Assembly: GCA_031256635.1 (NCBI GenBank)
Contig: JAIRQF010000115.1
Coordinates: forward strand, 1 to 37,752
Source of the DNA: Treponema sp.
GTDB taxonomy: Bacteria; Spirochaetota; Spirochaetia; Treponematales; Breznakiellaceae
Direction: 5' to 3'
Length of the DNA stretch: 37,752 nt
The notes under the pieces are model-generated. The model was not told where the DNA came from. It searched no databases and saw nothing but the letters and a program-made list of their open reading frames with translations. Position 1 is the stretch's first letter, and each line of letters opens with the position of its first letter. The position numbers and the translations under genes were made by a program. Of this stretch, positions 25,460 to 33,800 are shown in pieces.

Positions 25460-26536
25460 AACTTCCAGTTTTATTATACTCCACACCTTCTGAGTTTCCT
25501 GACCTATGCGCCAGAAGCCTATCGATTTTACTCCCATTGATTTATACATTTCCATCCGGGCGGAGATAGAATATTCATCTTCATAATAAACTCTGACAGA
25601 AACACTCGCCTCATAATCAAACACCGGAGTACCGTTTTCGCGTCTTAACTCCGTTGTTTCAGCAGTGTTTTGAAGCCTTTCAATGCTTGGGTAAGTTAAG
25701 GCACGGCTGTGGTTTTGGCTTGCCCACGCGCGTCCGTAAAAAGGAATGCCCATTATAAGTTTTTCCGTTCCGATTACACGCAGTGAATAGTCCGCTACGC
25801 TTGCGCACCATCTTAAGGAAGAGACTGGGCCCGGCGCGCTTCCGCCCCAGTGTTCGTCGTATGCCATTACAAAAATACGGTCAACATACGGAGCGATTTT
25901 TGCGTAATCGTAAACGTCATTGGTAATTGCCCTGTTGCGTCCGTAAAGCGCGATAGTAAGCATTTTACCGGCGGGAAGCCCTTCGCGAAGTTCGCGCAGG
26001 AATGATAAAAAGGCGTCTCCTGACTGCGCGGGAATATTCTCAAAATCAATATTCAGACCGTCAAAATTACCTGCCGCCATTATCAGGTTTCTTATAAGAT
26101 CGACCCTCTCCTTGCTTCCCGGCATTAATGTAAAATATGTAAGGGAGCTGCTTGGGCAGGTAACTGTCAGATGCACCCGCCCTGTAAATGATGAAGAAAG
26201 GCGGCTCCTGTTTGGAACGCCATTGAGCCTTCCGTACATATTAACTTCCGCACCGAAATAGCAGACATCGGTAATGGGTAAGCCTCTTCTTAAAGCCGAC
26301 TCCTGCCCCGAAACCACATATCCCCATACTTCACGGAATTCGGAGACAGGAAGATCCGTTTCAGGATCAGGAATGAAAATCGAAAGGTCTTCTTCAGGTT
26401 CTTCTTCCGTCAGTTCAGCAGCCAAAGTCATCATCTGGTACTGCATGCATTCTTCACCGCAGGTACAGCTTTCCTCTTTGGAACATTGCGTCAGTAAAAT
26501 TAAAATCAATGCTGTTAAAAAAGCGGGATGTTTCAT
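25457..26536 (-). CDS. GH18-like glycoside hydrolase lipoprotein
   Basis: 359 residues from ATG 26536. The signal peptide (PAFLTALILILLTQC) ends at a lipobox-like Cys, and a Cys/Glu-rich linker follows. The rest is a GH18-type TIM barrel: FDGLNIDFENI matches DGxxIDxE with the catalytic Glu, followed by FVMAYDEHWGG, IMGIPFYGRAW and SIGFWRIGQE, as in spore-cortex or chitinase-like proteins. Probable substrate is an N-acetylglucosamine polymer such as peptidoglycan. The track's TTG start would put 13 odd residues before the signal. There is no Shine-Dalgarno before ATG 26536. Confidence 0.85.
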   Translation of the reverse strand: MKHPAFLTALILILLTQCSKEESCTCGEECMQYQMMTLAAELTEEEPEEDLSIFIPDPETDLPVSEFREVWGYVVSGQESALRRGLPITDVCYFGAEVNMYGRLNGVPNRSRLSSSFTGRVHLTVTCPSSSLTYFTLMPGSKERVDLIRNLIMAAGNFDGLNIDFENIPAQSGDAFLSFLRELREGLPAGKMLTIALYGRNRAITNDVYDYAKIAPYVDRIFVMAYDEHWGGSAPGPVSSLRWCASVADYSLRVIGTEKLIMGIPFYGRAWASQNHSRALTYPSIERLQNTAETTELRRENGTPVFDYEASVSVRVYYEDEYSISARMEMYKSMGVKSIGFWRIGQETQKVWSIIKLEV

Positions 26537-26542
26537 TGTGAC

Positions 26543-26571
26543 AATATAGTACAAAAATGTATAAATGTATA
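26543..26571 (-). promoter_or_regulatory. Promoter-like pair for the GH18 gene, leaderless
   Basis: Minus strand TATACA, 17 bases, TATATT, the last box ending 6 bases before ATG 26536; transcription would begin at or next to the start codon, consistent with no ribosome site. Confidence 0.45.
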
Positions 26572-26597
26572 TCAAAACAGAACTAAAAAATGGGTTT

Positions 26598-27380
26598 TCA
26601 CTTCCCGCTTTTGCGAAAAAATCTTTTCATTACAGGCTGAAAGTTTTCAAGATGAAGGGAGCGGGAGAAAAAATCCGAAGCGGAAGGCAGATCAATCGAA
26701 ACATCCAGCTTTTGTTTATCGGCTTTTTCAAGGATTTTTCCAAGAAGCGCTTTTCCAAGGCCCATGCCGCGGTATACGGGGTTTACTTCAAGGTAATTGA
26801 CATGCAGAATCTGATCGCCTGTGGATGATATATCGTTATTCGCTTTAACTTCACCGGCTGGGTCGCCGCTTACCGTTTCCGCAATAAAAGAAAAATCTTC
26901 CGTTCCCTGCCGGATAATAAAATCCTCAAAGATTAGGGATGAATTGTCTTCCGGTTCAATTCCAACAGGTTCAAGACCCCATTCTTCCCTGAGCGCGTTG
27001 TACCAGACAAGAACGGCGCCTTTCATGTTCCGCTCTTTATGCGCGTACCACATTTTTTCAGCTTCGGGATATTGGGAAAGAACATCCCTGAACGCGCGGA
27101 AGACTCCCTTGTTCCTGTTAAGCGCGTTTGTTAATTCCTGGCGGACAATGGGATTTTTTAAACCGGACGAAAAGCTTTCCATAAGGCGGTAGCCGTCCTG
27201 AGAGTCCCATTCGGGAAGGGAAATAAATCTGTCATCATCAAAATTCTGTTCTTCTTCACTATCGTTATTGTAAACATCAATTACATTGGCTTCCTGCGTA
27301 TCTAAAAGAAACTCACCGTCCTGATTTTCCATGTAAAAGAGAATCTCGTCCAGAAGGGTATCATCCATTTCAAAACGCAT
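26598..27380 (-). CDS. UPF0158-like domain fused to GNAT acetyltransferase
   Basis: 260 residues. The N-terminal ~140 resemble the UPF0158 family (GYRLMESFSSGL, ALNRNKGVFRAFRDVLSQYP, KMWYAHKE). The C-terminal ~120 are a GNAT domain, with strand LHVNYLEVNPVYRG followed by the acetyl-CoA loop RGMGLGKALL and a final helix. Substrate unknown. ATG 27380 or 27368 could start it; neither has a good ribosome site. It is divergent from aspS with only 56 bases between coding starts. Confidence 0.75.
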   Translation of the reverse strand: MRFEMDDTLLDEILFYMENQDGEFLLDTQEANVIDVYNNDSEEEQNFDDDRFISLPEWDSQDGYRLMESFSSGLKNPIVRQELTNALNRNKGVFRAFRDVLSQYPEAEKMWYAHKERNMKGAVLVWYNALREEWGLEPVGIEPEDNSSLIFEDFIIRQGTEDFSFIAETVSGDPAGEVKANNDISSTGDQILHVNYLEVNPVYRGMGLGKALLGKILEKADKQKLDVSIDLPSASDFFSRSLHLENFQPVMKRFFRKSGK

Positions 27381-27387
27381 AACCGCA

Positions 27388-27417
27388 TTGTAGCATAATT
27401 AAGGCAAAAAAGATAAT
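27388..27417 (+). promoter_or_regulatory. Possible aspS promoter
   Basis: TTGTAG, 18 bases, GATAAT, 19 bases before the aspS ATG. The -10 box is good and the -35 box is weak. Confidence 0.35.
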
Positions 27418-27436
27418 ATTGAGCAAAGGACAGAAT

Positions 27437-29239
27437 ATGGAAAACATGAAAAGAACGGCAAACTGCGGGGATTTAAGAAAAAAAGACGCGGGGAAAATTG
27501 TTATTTTAAACGGCTGGGTTCACAGAAAAAGAAATCACGGGGGAATATTTTTTATTAATCTGCGCGATCGTTACGGCATAACTCAAATAACTGTTGATAC
27601 CGAAGCGAATGCCTCTCTTGGAGAAATATGCAATGAGCTGAGAAATGAGTACTGTATAGCAGCCGAAGGAAAAGTTAATCTGCGCCCGGAGGATATGATC
27701 AATTCTTCCATGGATACAGGGGAAATAGAAGTAATAGCGTCAAAGATTCTAATTTTAAACAAGAGCGATGTACTGCCTTTTCAGATTGACGAAGAAAGCA
27801 AGGCAAATGAGGACTTGCGCCTTAAGTACCGCTACCTTGATCTTAGAAGCGCTGCGATGCAAAACAGGATCGCCCTAAGAAGCAAGACCGCGTTCGCTGT
27901 GCGCCAGTGGATGACAGCTAACGGCTTTTATGAAATAGAGACGCCTACTTTTATAAAATCCACCCCCGAAGGAGCGCGCGATTACCTTGTCCCGTCAAGA
28001 TTATACCCAGGAAAGTTTTACGCGCTCCCGCAGTCGCCGCAGCTTTACAAACAGATTTTAATGGTGTCTGGTTTTGACAAATATTTTCAAATCGCGCGCT
28101 GTTACCGCGATGAGGATTCACGGGGCGACAGGCAGCCTGAGTTTACGCAAATAGATATTGAGATGTCATTTGTTGGAAGAGACGATGTTCTTGACATGAC
28201 AGAGGGAATGATGCGTCATGTTTTTAAACAGGTTCTGAATATCAGCCTGCCTGAAAAATTCCGCCGTCTTACCTGGGAAGAGGCGATGGAAAATTACGGC
28301 AGCGACAAGCCCGACCTTCGCTTTGGTATGGAACTATGCAGCTTTGAACAATACGCCAAAGACAGCGGGTTTCAGGCTTTCAAGGACGCAATCGCGCAGG
28401 GCGGTACTGTAAAAGTGCTTGTTGTTAAGGGGAAAGCGGAAACTCCAGCAAAGCTTCCCGCGGACTACTCGCGGAAACAGATTGAAGAACTTGAAGCTCA
28501 CGCAAAAATCTACAAAGCCAAAGGCATGGCATGGATGAAAGTTGCAAAAGACTGCGCGCTTGAAGGAGGAGCTTCCAAATTCTTTACAGATAACGCCGCG
28601 GCGATAACAGGAGGTCTTGGCGCGAAAGAAGGAGACCTGATTCTAATGGTAGCGGACGCAGACCGCAAAATTGTAAACACATCCCTTGGAGCGGTACGGT
28701 CAAAACTTGGGCGCGATCTTGGACTTTACGATCCTGACAAATTTGAGTTTGTGTGGATAGTTGACTTTCCCATGTTTGAATACAACGAAGATGAAAAAAA
28801 ATGGGAAGCGGCTCATCACCTTTTTACATGGCCGCAGGAAAAGTATCACGAAACAATGGAAAGCGATCCGGGCTCGGTAAAGGGTGATTTATACGACCTC
28901 GTGTTAAACGGCTATGAACTTGCCTCAGGCTCCATTCGTATTCATGATCCTGTTATGCAAAAACGCGTTTTTAAAATAGCGGGTATTGATCCTGCGCAGG
29001 CGGAAAAAAAGTTCGGTTTTTTAACGGAAGCTTTTAAGTACGGAGCCCCGCCTCACGGAGGAATAGCGCCCGGTCTTGACCGTCTTGTAATGATCATGGC
29101 AGGAGTTACATCGCTAAAGGATGTTATCGCCTTTCCGAAAAATTCATTCGCGATAAGCCCGATGGACGACTGCCCCTCGGAAGTTGATCAAAAACAATTG
29201 GATGAACTTGGGATAAAAATAATTAAAGAGAATAAGTAA
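27437..29239 (+). CDS. aspS: Aspartyl-tRNA synthetase, bacterial type
   Basis: Charges tRNA with Asp. 600 residues fits the bacterial form with a GAD insertion domain. The OB-fold anticodon domain is at the N-terminus (VILNGWVHRKRNHGGIFFINLRDR). Class II motif 2 appears as FQIARCYRDEDSRGDRQPEFTQID and motif 3 as GGIAPGLDRLVMIMAG; the flipping-loop region is STPEGARDYLVPSR. ATG 27437 is chosen because AAAGGA sits 6 bases before it; the track's TTG lies within that ribosome site region. Whether it also charges tRNA-Asn cannot be judged. Confidence 0.97.
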   Translation: MENMKRTANCGDLRKKDAGKIVILNGWVHRKRNHGGIFFINLRDRYGITQITVDTEANASLGEICNELRNEYCIAAEGKVNLRPEDMINSSMDTGEIEVIASKILILNKSDVLPFQIDEESKANEDLRLKYRYLDLRSAAMQNRIALRSKTAFAVRQWMTANGFYEIETPTFIKSTPEGARDYLVPSRLYPGKFYALPQSPQLYKQILMVSGFDKYFQIARCYRDEDSRGDRQPEFTQIDIEMSFVGRDDVLDMTEGMMRHVFKQVLNISLPEKFRRLTWEEAMENYGSDKPDLRFGMELCSFEQYAKDSGFQAFKDAIAQGGTVKVLVVKGKAETPAKLPADYSRKQIEELEAHAKIYKAKGMAWMKVAKDCALEGGASKFFTDNAAAITGGLGAKEGDLILMVADADRKIVNTSLGAVRSKLGRDLGLYDPDKFEFVWIVDFPMFEYNEDEKKWEAAHHLFTWPQEKYHETMESDPGSVKGDLYDLVLNGYELASGSIRIHDPVMQKRVFKIAGIDPAQAEKKFGFLTEAFKYGAPPHGGIAPGLDRLVMIMAGVTSLKDVIAFPKNSFAISPMDDCPSEVDQKQLDELGIKIIKENK

Positions 29240-29245
29240 TTAGAG

Positions 29246-29272
29246 TCTGTCTATAGATATATTATAGACAGA
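29246..29272. terminator. Bidirectional stem-loop between aspS and thioesterase gene
   Basis: TCTGTCTATA and TATAGACAGA form a perfect 10-bp stem around a 7-base loop, in the 44 bases between two convergent stop codons. Position supports a terminator for both, although no U run follows. Confidence 0.6.
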
Positions 29273-29283
29273 TTACCTTAGAA

Positions 29284-29694
29284 TTACATCTTATCTTCAG
29301 TAACCAAGTGAGCCTCAAGGATTTTACGCTTGTCATCGGGAACTGGTATTGTTTTTTCCGTAATGAAGTCAAAATATACAATTACCGAGTTTCCTTTGGC
29401 GCAAAGGTGTCCGTCCTGCCATGCTTCCTGATACACTGTGAATGATTTTGTCCCGATTTTGGAGATTCCGGTTTTTATCGTTACTTCGTATTTGAAATAA
29501 AGCTGATGTAAAAAATCAAAATCAAGATGAGCCATAATTAACGGAAAAGCGTTTTTATCCACTTTTAGTTCCGGATCAAACAAGCGGATTATTTCCGTTC
29601 TCCCCATTTCAAACCAGATTGGGATAACTGTGTTATTGACGTGTCCCAGCACATCAATATCTCCGAAACGGGGGTATATCTTCATGCTAAACAT
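29284..29694 (-). CDS. Acyl-CoA/ACP thioesterase, 4HBT hotdog family
   Basis: 136 residues. The N-terminal RFGDIDVLGHVNNTVIPIWFEMGR matches the YbgC/FatA-type 4-hydroxybenzoyl-CoA thioesterase motif, with the catalytic Asp in GDID and the conserved HVNN. The long helix and later strands fit a single hotdog fold. The substrate is unknown, probably an acyl-CoA or acyl-ACP. AAGGAC lies before the ATG, and the gene starts 10 bases after the DUF4139-like gene. Confidence 0.85.
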   Translation of the reverse strand: MFSMKIYPRFGDIDVLGHVNNTVIPIWFEMGRTEIIRLFDPELKVDKNAFPLIMAHLDFDFLHQLYFKYEVTIKTGISKIGTKSFTVYQEAWQDGHLCAKGNSVIVYFDFITEKTIPVPDDKRKILEAHLVTEDKM

Positions 29695-29704
29695 TTTTTA
29701 GTCC

Positions 29705-31771
29705 TTACTGCAGATTAAGACCATTAAGGTAATTTTCATAGGTCTGCTGCGCTGTTCTTGAATCTGATACCGCTTTTTCAAGAGCGGGAGACAGCGCGTC
29801 GATTTCGCTGTCAAGATCGGTAAGCCGCCTTAAATATTCCTGGCCCTGCTGGGTTTGGCTTCCGGCCGCTTCAAGGTTTCTTCGTATTCTGTCCTGATCG
29901 GAAATCAGACGGCTTCGCTGCGTCTCAATATCCTTTACCGCGGTATCGGCTGCGTCAGATGCCCTTTTCAATTCAACAGCCTGCTGCAATGCCGCTCTTA
30001 CATTTGCGGGAATTTCCTGATTTGTCGTATAACTTAAAATTGCTTCCGGCCTTTGTGAAAGAAGCGTGATTCTCTCGCTTATCGGTCTTTGTTCGCTTAC
30101 AACAAGCGTTGCGGTATTGTTTGCAGGCAGCGTAACATTAAAGCGGTAAAGCGATTCTGTCTGCTCCGCCGCTGCCGGTGATATTAATTCTGTCATTGAT
30201 GTTTTGTTATGCTCGACAATCAGCGGTTTTGAAGAAGATCCTGAATTGATAAAAGTATATGTTTTATTATAAATCAGGTTTCTGGTGATGATCATCACGC
30301 CGCCTGAAACTGTCACCGTGCTTACATTGCGCGTGCTTGTATCGCTTGAGGAAGCTGTTACCGAAAGATCCTCTCCGAATGAGATTAGTCTTTTTTCATT
30401 TTCATTCCAGAATTCCAGCAGCGCGTCCCCTGCATATACTCCGCCGTCATAAACTGTGACAGGACCGGCGGGGAGTTTCATTCCGCTTGTATTTGTAATT
30501 TCCGCTCCAAGGCGTGGATTTTTTCCTCCTGTGTAAATTAAAAGGCTTCGCGCGTTTATCGCAGATTCAACAAGAGGGAGCATCGCGCTCATGCGGCGGT
30601 CAAGGCTGACAGGGTTCCTTAATGTAAATTCAAACTGGCCTCCGGCGTCGCTTCCCGCCGCTGTCTGCACTGTACCGCCAGCAAGATTTGTTGTAGGAGA
30701 TGCGGCGTAACTTGGCGCTCTATACGCGGATTGATCCATATCCATCATAACCATGCTTTCCGTTTGGTAAGCAGGGGAAGGTACACCGTAGCTGCGATCA
30801 TGAACGGCGGCTTCGGCGGTTCCGGCTATTGAAAGCGGAAGAACAGGGCGCGATACATAATAGGGCGGATAAAGATTCTGAATGAAAGATGTCGGGCGGC
30901 CCGCAATCAGAGATAAGGAGACATTGTTCCAGTCATTATCGCTGTCATTATCAACTATGGCCCATCCCTGAAACAGGGGCTCCCTTGATCCGAGATCCAG
31001 ACGGTAGGATACTTTCCATACAGGAGAGGGAATAACGTAGCTTATTGTTACATCCCTTCTGCCGCTGCCAGGAAGATTAACCAATAGCTGGCGGGAATTG
31101 GAAAAACGGGAAGCCGCGATTAAATCAAGCCCTCTGCTTAGATCCTGTTCGATTACCGGGTCTTTAAAACTAATTGAGTTTATATCATTTATATTGAATG
31201 CCCTCAAGCCCTGATTCGTACTTAATAATAGCCACGGTTCGGCATTATGTACAAACCCATTAGTTGCCATTGCCCTGTATTCGATGCCGGTAATTCTGCC
31301 TGTGTATAATGTAGGTGCGTTAATATTAACTTCGGCGCCTCGCAGCCTGGAAAGTATAATCGCTAGCCCCGGTTCATCGGACAGGTCGATTGATAAACTC
31401 CGCAGCGTCTGCAGCAGCGTTTGCTCCGATTGATATGTGACAGACGGATTGGCGGAATACGGATCATTTATGATAAGGGTTTTTAGCGCGTCATTTACAG
31501 CGTCAATCCTGAATTGAAGATCGATGTTTACATCTCCTGTTACCGCGCCTGAATGTTCATAGTACGCAAGGCCGGATGTCAGGATCACAACCCGCTTCAG
31601 GGGAAGAGAGCTGCTATCCAAAGGATAACTGCTGCCCAGAGACGGACTTTGAATTGTTTGAGCAGTTACCGGGTTTGGAACTGCAGGTGTATTTTGATTT
31701 TCAATTGCCGGCTGCGCAAAAAGGCAGGGTACAATAACAAAAACCAGAGCAGTGATAATAATTCTATTCAT
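29705..31771 (-). CDS. Secreted DUF4139-like protein
   Basis: 688 residues with an N-terminal signal peptide (IIITALVFVIVPCLFAQ). The middle contains the DUF4139-type passage VTISYVIPSPVWKVSYRLDL followed by GWAIVDNDSDNDWNNVSLSLIAGRP. The end is a long helical coiled coil (about the last 90 residues). The N-terminal part (LKRVVILTSGLAYYEHSG) matches the start of this kind of protein. Role unknown; export to the periplasm or surface is predicted. GAGG gives a good ribosome site. It starts 38 bases after the phosphofructokinase stop and may be co-transcribed with it. Confidence 0.75.
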   Translation of the reverse strand: MNRIIITALVFVIVPCLFAQPAIENQNTPAVPNPVTAQTIQSPSLGSSYPLDSSSLPLKRVVILTSGLAYYEHSGAVTGDVNIDLQFRIDAVNDALKTLIINDPYSANPSVTYQSEQTLLQTLRSLSIDLSDEPGLAIILSRLRGAEVNINAPTLYTGRITGIEYRAMATNGFVHNAEPWLLLSTNQGLRAFNINDINSISFKDPVIEQDLSRGLDLIAASRFSNSRQLLVNLPGSGRRDVTISYVIPSPVWKVSYRLDLGSREPLFQGWAIVDNDSDNDWNNVSLSLIAGRPTSFIQNLYPPYYVSRPVLPLSIAGTAEAAVHDRSYGVPSPAYQTESMVMMDMDQSAYRAPSYAASPTTNLAGGTVQTAAGSDAGGQFEFTLRNPVSLDRRMSAMLPLVESAINARSLLIYTGGKNPRLGAEITNTSGMKLPAGPVTVYDGGVYAGDALLEFWNENEKRLISFGEDLSVTASSSDTSTRNVSTVTVSGGVMIITRNLIYNKTYTFINSGSSSKPLIVEHNKTSMTELISPAAAEQTESLYRFNVTLPANNTATLVVSEQRPISERITLLSQRPEAILSYTTNQEIPANVRAALQQAVELKRASDAADTAVKDIETQRSRLISDQDRIRRNLEAAGSQTQQGQEYLRRLTDLDSEIDALSPALEKAVSDSRTAQQTYENYLNGLNLQ

Positions 31772-31809
31772 TTTTATACCTCACTTTAAATATCAAACAT
31801 GGGAAGATT

Positions 31810-33468
31810 TTATGATTTATATTCAAGACTGAGCGTTATGGTCGTCGCGTCGCAGACTTCGGCGGGTCCGAAATATTGAATCGGGCCAGGAACTAGGAAG
31901 CATGTTTTATCGGCCCAGCCGCCGCGTTTTTCCGCGAATGTCTTAAAGGGTTTCCCGTTAAGATCGACCAGCGCTTTTTTAATTACCGGCTTTTTTGCGC
32001 CGTGCCGGTGTTCAAGGTCCATCATTGTTGTAAGGGGGATGCCGCCTGCTATCCATTCTGAAGCCGGAGCGGTCAGATTCTTTACGCTTGAAATATATCC
32101 TGTTAATCCGGAAGCTATTAGAACAAACGCGCTGAAACCAAGTGAATAACAATAATCGGAATCAAAGTTTGACGGGAATGCGCAGCGGCCTTCATAACCG
32201 AAAAAATGCCCGAGCGCGCTGAATTTTCCGCTGTACTGTCCGTCCTTTTTCTTTACAGCCAACTTTTTTTCAACCATTCCGATTAAAAGTTTCTCGGTTT
32301 CTATTCTGGAAACCTGAACATTTCCGTGCGGATCGCGATCTACCAAAAATTGCTGCGCGATATCCGGGGGAAGCGATTGCAATATTCTGTATGATGTTTC
32401 AGGAATTCTGCTTGAGAGCCAGTACATCTGATCGATAAAACTGGTGATAACCGAAAAATCTTTTTCCTCATCCGCGATTGTATCGTTCAGGTCGTTTATC
32501 AGTTTCTTTATTTCGGGAATAAACTCAACAAGGCCTTCGGGAATTAAAATAATTCCGAAGTTGCATCCGTTTTCCGAGCGCTTAATTATTGACTGGCATA
32601 TCTGATCCACAACTTTTTCAAGAGACATTGCCTTTTCTTCGATCTCTTCGGAGATAAGGCAGATATTGGGCTGAGTCTGCAAAGCGCATTCAAGCGCTAT
32701 GTGGCTTGCGGAGCGGCCCATCAATTTAATAAAGTGCCAGTATTTTTTTGCGCTGTTTGTATCGCGGCAGAGATTGCCTATTAATTCAGAGTATGTTTTG
32801 CACGCGGTATCAAAGCCGAAAGATGCTTCGATATGCTCATTTTTTAGATCACCGTCAATTGTTTTAGGACAGCCTATTACCTGAATTGCCGTTCCGTTTT
32901 CTAAAAAATATTCAGCTAACAGCGCGGCGTTGGTATTGGAGTCATCCCCTCCTATTACGACAACCGCGTCAAGGTTAAGCTTTTTGGCTGTATCAAGAGA
33001 AGCGGACAACTGTTCAGGAGTTTCTATCTTGGTGCGTCCGGAGCCGATTATGTCAAAACCGCCTGTGTTGCGGTACTCGTCAATTATTTCTTTGGTCAAA
33101 AGAATTGTTTTATTTTCGATAAGGCCGCTTGGCCCGCCTTTAAAACCGTAAAGAACAGAAGAGGAATTGCCTTTTTTAAGACCGTCAAACAAACCTGCTA
33201 TTACATTATGCCCGCCCGGCGCCTGTCCGCCTGAAAGTATTACTCCCACTTTTAGTTCGCGTTTTAACTTGTCGTTTTTTCCGGTTTTAAAGGTTGCGGC
33301 AGGTTTCCCGTAAGTAAGTTTAAAAATTTTCCGCAGTTCTTCCTTGTCCGAAATTGCCCCGGTAGGAGAACCAAACTCTATCGCGATATCTTCGACATTA
33401 CCGCCAAGGATCGCAGGAAGTTTTGGTTTATATCCATAACGAACTTTCTGTAACGCGGATACATTCAT
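31810..33468 (-). CDS. pfp: Pyrophosphate-dependent 6-phosphofructokinase, long form
   Basis: Reversible fructose-6-phosphate phosphorylation using PPi, the glycolytic step typical of spirochaetes. From ATG 33468 the protein is 552 residues, the size of the long PFP clade. [13 protein letters not shown] is the phosphate-donor loop, GGDDSNTNA carries the second Asp that marks PPi specificity, [10 protein letters not shown] contains the matching Lys and catalytic Asp, and [13 protein letters not shown] binds sugar phosphate. AGGAG with a 6-base spacer selects this start over the track's upstream one. A TATAAT box lies 58 bases upstream. Confidence 0.94.
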   Translation of the reverse strand: MNVSALQKVRYGYKPKLPAILGGNVEDIAIEFGSPTGAISDKEELRKIFKLTYGKPAATFKTGKNDKLKRELKVGVILSGGQAPGGHNVIAGLFDGLKKGNSSSVLYGFKGGPSGLIENKTILLTKEIIDEYRNTGGFDIIGSGRTKIETPEQLSASLDTAKKLNLDAVVVIGGDDSNTNAALLAEYFLENGTAIQVIGCPKTIDGDLKNEHIEASFGFDTACKTYSELIGNLCRDTNSAKKYWHFIKLMGRSASHIALECALQTQPNICLISEEIEEKAMSLEKVVDQICQSIIKRSENGCNFGIILIPEGLVEFIPEIKKLINDLNDTIADEEKDFSVITSFIDQMYWLSSRIPETSYRILQSLPPDIAQQFLVDRDPHGNVQVSRIETEKLLIGMVEKKLAVKKKDGQYSGKFSALGHFFGYEGRCAFPSNFDSDYCYSLGFSAFVLIASGLTGYISSVKNLTAPASEWIAGGIPLTTMMDLEHRHGAKKPVIKKALVDLNGKPFKTFAEKRGGWADKTCFLVPGPIQYFGPAEVCDATTITLSLEYKS

Positions 33469-33525
33469 GATCATCTCCTGACATTTTATATTAAAAGTGA
33501 TTACAAAACGGCAAAAACCAGTCGA

Positions 33526-33531
33526 ATTATA
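33526..33531 (-). promoter_or_regulatory. Possible -10 box for pfp
   Basis: A perfect TATAAT on the minus strand, preceded 17 bases away by the weak TTATTG. The implied leader is about 50 bases and holds the AGGAG ribosome site. Confidence 0.35.
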
Positions 33532-33623
33532 CAAATATTTTAATAAAACAATAATATTTAAAACTATCGCTTACAAAACTTCCGTGAAAAAACGTGTTCA
33601 ATATATGCTAATTCGCGTCCGGC

Positions 33624-33713
33624 TTATTTGCTTTTGTGTCTGTTTTTTCGTAATTTCTTTTTACGTTTATGGGTTGCTATTTTTCGCAGTTTGCGCTTTC
33701 TTCCGCAGGGCAC
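33624..33713 (-). CDS. 29-aa AURKAIP1/COX24-domain small basic protein, likely ribosomal
   Basis: This gene is too short for the ORF track. GTG at 33713 is preceded by AGGAG with a 7-base spacer and reads 29 residues to TAA. The peptide begins MPCGRKRKLRKIATHKRKKK and ends in Arg/Lys/His-rich residues, very like the bacterial AURKAIP1/COX24 domain proteins (about 30 residues, usually starting MPSGKKRKRHK). Relatives of this family are the mitochondrial mS38 and mycobacterial bS22 at the small subunit; an unannotated bS22 was reported in the Borrelia ribosome structure. It has a strong own promoter. The family call rests on recall of its sequence pattern. Confidence 0.85.
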   Translation of the reverse strand: MPCGRKRKLRKIATHKRKKKLRKNRHKSK

Positions 33714-33740
33714 TTAAACTCTCCTAGGGTATGAATAAAG

Positions 33741-33754
33741 ACGGCTCAGGCCGT
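33741..33754 (-). promoter_or_regulatory. Stem-loop at the start of the small-protein transcript
   Basis: ACGGC-CTGA-GCCGT on the minus strand, followed by TCTTTATT. It could be the terminator of the upstream PRPP synthetase-like gene, or an attenuator in the leader of the 29-aa gene, because it lies after that gene's promoter. Confidence 0.45.
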
Positions 33755-33762
33755 ATTGTTAA

Positions 33763-33791
33763 ATTATGATTGAATAGGGGAAAATGGTCAA
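33763..33791 (-). promoter_or_regulatory. Sigma-70-type promoter for the 29-aa gene
   Basis: Minus strand TTGACC, exactly 17 bases, CATAAT; each box has 5 of 6 consensus bases. The predicted start is near 33756, with a leader of about 43 bases. Confidence 0.7.
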
Positions 33792-33800
33792 GAGCGCGGA

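Noticed and set aside
33497-33727. 76-aa plus-strand ORF with hydrophobic end
   Set aside because: It is the complement of the 29-aa basic gene; its Phe-rich stretch comes from antisense Lys codons.
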